From an archaeon (GTDB lineage Archaea > Aenigmatarchaeota > Aenigmatarchaeia > GW2011-AR5 > GCA-2688965), in contig NZEE01000036.1 in NCBI GenBank assembly GCA_002688965.1, positions 4,978-12,708 on the forward strand: 7,731 nt of DNA. The letters are read 5' to 3'. The notes under the pieces were generated by a model. It was not told the DNA's origin. It made no database searches and saw nothing but the letters and a program-made list of their open reading frames with translations. Every line of letters starts with the position of its first letter. Positions within the stretch are counted from its first letter, which is position 1. Of the stretch, positions 6,067 through 7,731 are shown one piece after another. Position numbers and translations under genes: made by a program.

Positions 6067-6591
6067 ATGAATATTCAAGTCAATCGCTATGCTGTTTTTA
6101 TCCTTGGTATTGTTTGGTTCTCATTCCTTGCTGTATCTTTTTATTCAGACCTTATTGTATCATCTTCTTATCACACTGAAATTGTTTTATCAGGTGAGGT
6201 TGTAAACTCTTCTTCTTTGGGGAACGGATTTTCTTCTTTTACCTTGATTAAAACTTCAAATCCGTCTTTGGGAATAAATTTTCCAATAAATGATTCTGTT
6301 TCAGTCTCCCAAGTAGAAGTAATTGTAAGCGATGGCCAAACAGTAGCTATACATGAAATATCTGATATGGTTAATGCACCTTATCTTCATGAACCTGAAG
6401 TCAGAATTTGGCAAGAGATTTATGTTGATGGGATTCTGTCTTGGTCTGGTGAGCCAACAAATAGATTATTCCAAATATCAATCTCTCTTTTTTTTGGTTC
6501 TGTATTGCTGATAGTGACTTTAATTATACTTCAATGGAAATATAACAAAGACAAAGAAATGAGAATATCACGTTTAGATTTAGACAGATAG
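6067..6591 (+). CDS. Membrane protein with two transmembrane helices and an extracytoplasmic domain
   Basis: This 174-residue protein starts at ATG 6067. AGAGG at 6054-6058 lies 8 nt upstream, which supports this start over an in-frame GTG at 6046 that directly abuts the regulator's stop. A first membrane helix spans about residues 8-27 (AVFILGIVWFSFLAVSF) and a second about 136-156 (FQISISLFFGSVLLIVTLII). The last 18 residues are charged and probably cytoplasmic, so both ends would be inside and residues 28-135 outside. That loop is rich in Ser, Val and Ile, with a likely beta fold, no cysteines and NSS and NDS sequons. I recognise no family. Its place right behind the regulator and ahead of another membrane protein suggests an envelope-directed function, such as sensing or altering the host surface. 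That is inference. Confidence 0.75.
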   Translation: MNIQVNRYAVFILGIVWFSFLAVSFYSDLIVSSSYHTEIVLSGEVVNSSSLGNGFSSFTLIKTSNPSLGINFPINDSVSVSQVEVIVSDGQTVAIHEISDMVNAPYLHEPEVRIWQEIYVDGILSWSGEPTNRLFQISISLFFGSVLLIVTLIILQWKYNKDKEMRISRLDLDR

Positions 6592-6846
6592 ATGAAAATG
6601 AATAAACATATAAAATATGGTATTACGTTAATTGCTTTGATTATCATTTTTATTTATGGTATGTCTTTATGGTTGAATCAAAATAATGAAATGAATGATA
6701 TTGCTAGTAATGATGTATTCTGTGAAATGATAGGTTATGATAAATCTGTTCCTAGCTTAGTGGATTTTTCAGATTTTTATGTTTGCCAATTTTATTATGC
6801 AGACCGAAATATTACTAGAGCTGATTGGTTCCTAAAGGGAGGCTAA
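6592..6846 (+). CDS. Small single-pass membrane protein, function unknown
   Basis: This 84-residue protein has its ATG abutting the previous stop (TAGATG). There is no Shine-Dalgarno, so translation probably depends on reinitiation. ATG at 6598 would drop two residues. A short basic N-terminus is followed by one hydrophobic helix (about 8-27, KYGITLIALIIIFIYGMSL), then a 55-residue tail predicted to be outside the cell. The tail has just two cysteines (about residues 44 and 65), which could form a disulfide, and one NIT sequon. The C-terminal LKGG codons double as the Shine-Dalgarno of the next gene. No family is recognised. With the preceding protein it could form a small membrane complex. 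Confidence 0.7.
   Translation: MKMNKHIKYGITLIALIIIFIYGMSLWLNQNNEMNDIASNDVFCEMIGYDKSVPSLVDFSDFYVCQFYYADRNITRADWFLKGG
6837..6842 (+). promoter_or_regulatory. Shine-Dalgarno that decides a TTG start at 6850
   Basis: GGGAGG lies 7 nt before TTG 6850. A nearby ATG at 6846 (overlapping the previous stop) is only 3 nt from the motif and leads to a 7-codon frame ending at TGA 6867-6869, so the TTG is the better start for the long frame. Confidence 0.6.
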
Positions 6847-6849
6847 TGA

Positions 6850-7209
6850 TTGAAGAACATCCAATATGAAAATGATTTACAATTTATCCATTCTATGCTT
6901 ATGGATGCTGAATCCAAGAATGATAGGGCAATATTTTGGGCTAAAAAAAGTGAATATGCTGTAGGTTACTATATGGTTCATAAAGCTGCAAATAATGTTC
7001 TACTTGATAAACTACAGGACTTAGACAAGTCAATTAAAGCTATTATGGATTTTATAAATATGGAACTTTGGTTAGCTGAGAATAATTCTTTCACCAAAAT
7101 TAAAGACCCATTAATTCTTGCTTTAGCTAGTATTTCAAGAACTGAAGCTGAACTTGTTACAAACATTGAAAATTTGAAATCTTATAACAAGATAGGTGAT
7201 ATTTTATAA
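6850..7209 (+). CDS. Helical soluble protein of unknown function (TTG start)
   Basis: This frame encodes 119 residues from a TTG start backed by a strong Shine-Dalgarno. Its composition and spacing of hydrophobic residues suggest four or five alpha helices and no membrane segment. Recognisable stretches include AIFWAKKSEYAVGYYMVHKA (about 28-47) and DKLQDLDKSIKAIMDFIN (about 54-71). A helical-bundle adaptor or DNA-mimic-like role cannot be told apart from any other. The aromatic and charged pattern is slightly HEPN-like, but no RX4-6H catalytic motif is present, so I do not call it that. The stop overlaps the next ATG (TAATG), so expression is coupled. A conventional ATG at about residue 16 would remove the first helix and lacks a ribosome site. 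Confidence 0.7.
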   Translation: MKNIQYENDLQFIHSMLMDAESKNDRAIFWAKKSEYAVGYYMVHKAANNVLLDKLQDLDKSIKAIMDFINMELWLAENNSFTKIKDPLILALASISRTEAELVTNIENLKSYNKIGDIL

Positions 7210-7523
7210 TGCAGTATTCTGTTTCATACAGCCTAGATGGTAGTTTATGGGTAAAATGTGGTTCTACTCCTGAAATGTTATCTGGAGAAATTAGTGATAG
7301 GTCAGCAAAAAGATATGTGATTCTTGCTATTAAAACAATTAAAAAAACATATCCAAAAAAACACATATTATTCAGAATTAAGAGGAATGGAACAGAAATT
7401 AGCCTAGCTAAGTTTAGAAATACTTATACTCCTAATAGTTCTGCTGTAGAAAAAAAAACTGTGCAGATAATGAACCAAAACTTCTATTTTCCATCTGGAT
7501 TTCTTTATGGTGATATTCAATGA
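7209..7523 (+). CDS. Small alpha/beta protein of unknown function
   Basis: This 104-residue protein has its ATG overlapping the previous stop. AGGTGAT (7194-7200), a good match to the 16S 3' end, lies 8 nt upstream. The N-terminus reads as a beta hairpin (QYSVSYSLDGSLWVKCG), then a helix with basic residues (SAKRYVILAIKTIKKTYP), then a strand (HILFRIKRNGTEI). The C-terminal part is basic and aromatic. Lys and Arg are frequent, compatible with nucleic-acid binding but not proof of it. No family is recognised. The end overlaps the next gene by 4 nt (ATGA). Confidence 0.65.
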   Translation: MQYSVSYSLDGSLWVKCGSTPEMLSGEISDRSAKRYVILAIKTIKKTYPKKHILFRIKRNGTEISLAKFRNTYTPNSSAVEKKTVQIMNQNFYFPSGFLYGDIQ

Positions 7524-7731
7524 AACATGGGGATTATATAAAAAGTTGGAATACCCAAAAAATATATCATCATGGAAAAGAGGTAGGTTATATCAAAGAC
7601 ATAGCAAAAATACCAACCTATATTACGCCAAGAAACAAAAAGCATGTTATGTGGATGTTCGGAACTGGAGGAGCTTTTGGTATCAGCGAAAAAATATTGT
7701 ATGGTGACTTAGTTAATTACGGTGTGAAACA
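7520..7731 (+). CDS. Unknown protein, N-terminal 70 residues (3' end outside window)
   Basis: ATG at 7520 overlaps the preceding stop as ATGA, with GGTGAT at 7509-7514 as a close ribosome site. The frame is open to the end of the window. The product begins MKHGDYIKSWNTQKIYHHG and contains a glycine-rich FGTGGAFGISEKIL stretch at about residues 46-60. A different frame from 7507 to 7707 is also open but is much less protein-like (Arg, Trp and Tyr-rich) and lacks this coupling. Too little is visible to assign a function; the end of the protein would decide it. Confidence 0.6.
   Translation, partial: MKHGDYIKSWNTQKIYHHGKEVGYIKDIAKIPTYITPRNKKHVMWMFGTGGAFGISEKILYGDLVNYGVK

Noticed and set aside
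6850..7209. HEPN-type toxin
   Set aside because: The helical pattern is vaguely similar but the RX4-6H motif is absent and no nucleotidyltransferase-like partner is adjacent.
7507..7707. A 66-residue + frame near the right edge
   Set aside because: The frame starting at 7520 is better: ATGA overlap, ribosome site, balanced composition, open to the window end. The 7507 frame is its shadow.

Overview
The window is an AT-rich stretch of a tailed virus (Caudoviricetes-type) or provirus. All 13 genes lie on the + strand and are packed with 1-4 nt overlaps or short gaps. The tail identity is clear: the left edge carries the C-terminal part of a tape measure protein, followed by tail-tip and fibre genes. 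The host is inferred to be an archaeon, from a TATA-like box placed for a near-leaderless transcript, two large gene products built like archaeal surface or membrane proteins (signal peptide, ectodomain, Gly/Ser/Thr stalk, C-terminal membrane anchor), and a ribbon-helix-helix regulator of a type common in archaea. A Nitrososphaerota host would fit the composition, but the sequence alone does not prove it, and a bacterial host is not formally excluded.

Region 1 (1-4714) is the late tail module: tape measure C-terminus (1-837), a 402-residue beta-rich tail protein (840-2048), a gene with no canonical start codon (2045-2401), its tandem paralogue (2401-2793), and a 625-residue fibre (2837-4714). 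The fibre has an N-terminal HTH metal-ligand-like motif, repeats, and a C-terminal domain split by a Thr/Val-rich insertion. Good Shine-Dalgarno sequences precede most of these genes.

Region 2 (4718-5810) encodes a secreted, membrane-anchored protein whose signal peptide is complete only if a -1 frameshift (or one missing A) occurs in an A-rich run, plus an overlapping 66-residue protein with two membrane segments. These could act at the host envelope (receptor masking, exclusion, lysis), but no function is shown.

Region 3 (5811-7731) starts with the only clear promoter. A TATA-like box is flanked by a perfect 8-bp inverted repeat, and a 53-residue ribbon-helix-helix protein (5884-6045, too short for routine gene calling) follows directly. 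Behind it are a two-helix membrane protein, a one-helix membrane protein, a helical soluble protein, a small alpha/beta protein and a partial gene running off the right edge. The tight coupling suggests one autoregulated transcription unit of unknown function.

The main points of interest are two places where standard gene calling misses or truncates a protein (2045 and 4718), the tandem paralogues, the operator-like dyad, and the uncharacterised membrane-protein operon. No tRNA, rRNA, CRISPR array, insertion sequence or convincing terminator was seen. The only intergenic stretch of note is 5811-5883, which holds the promoter.
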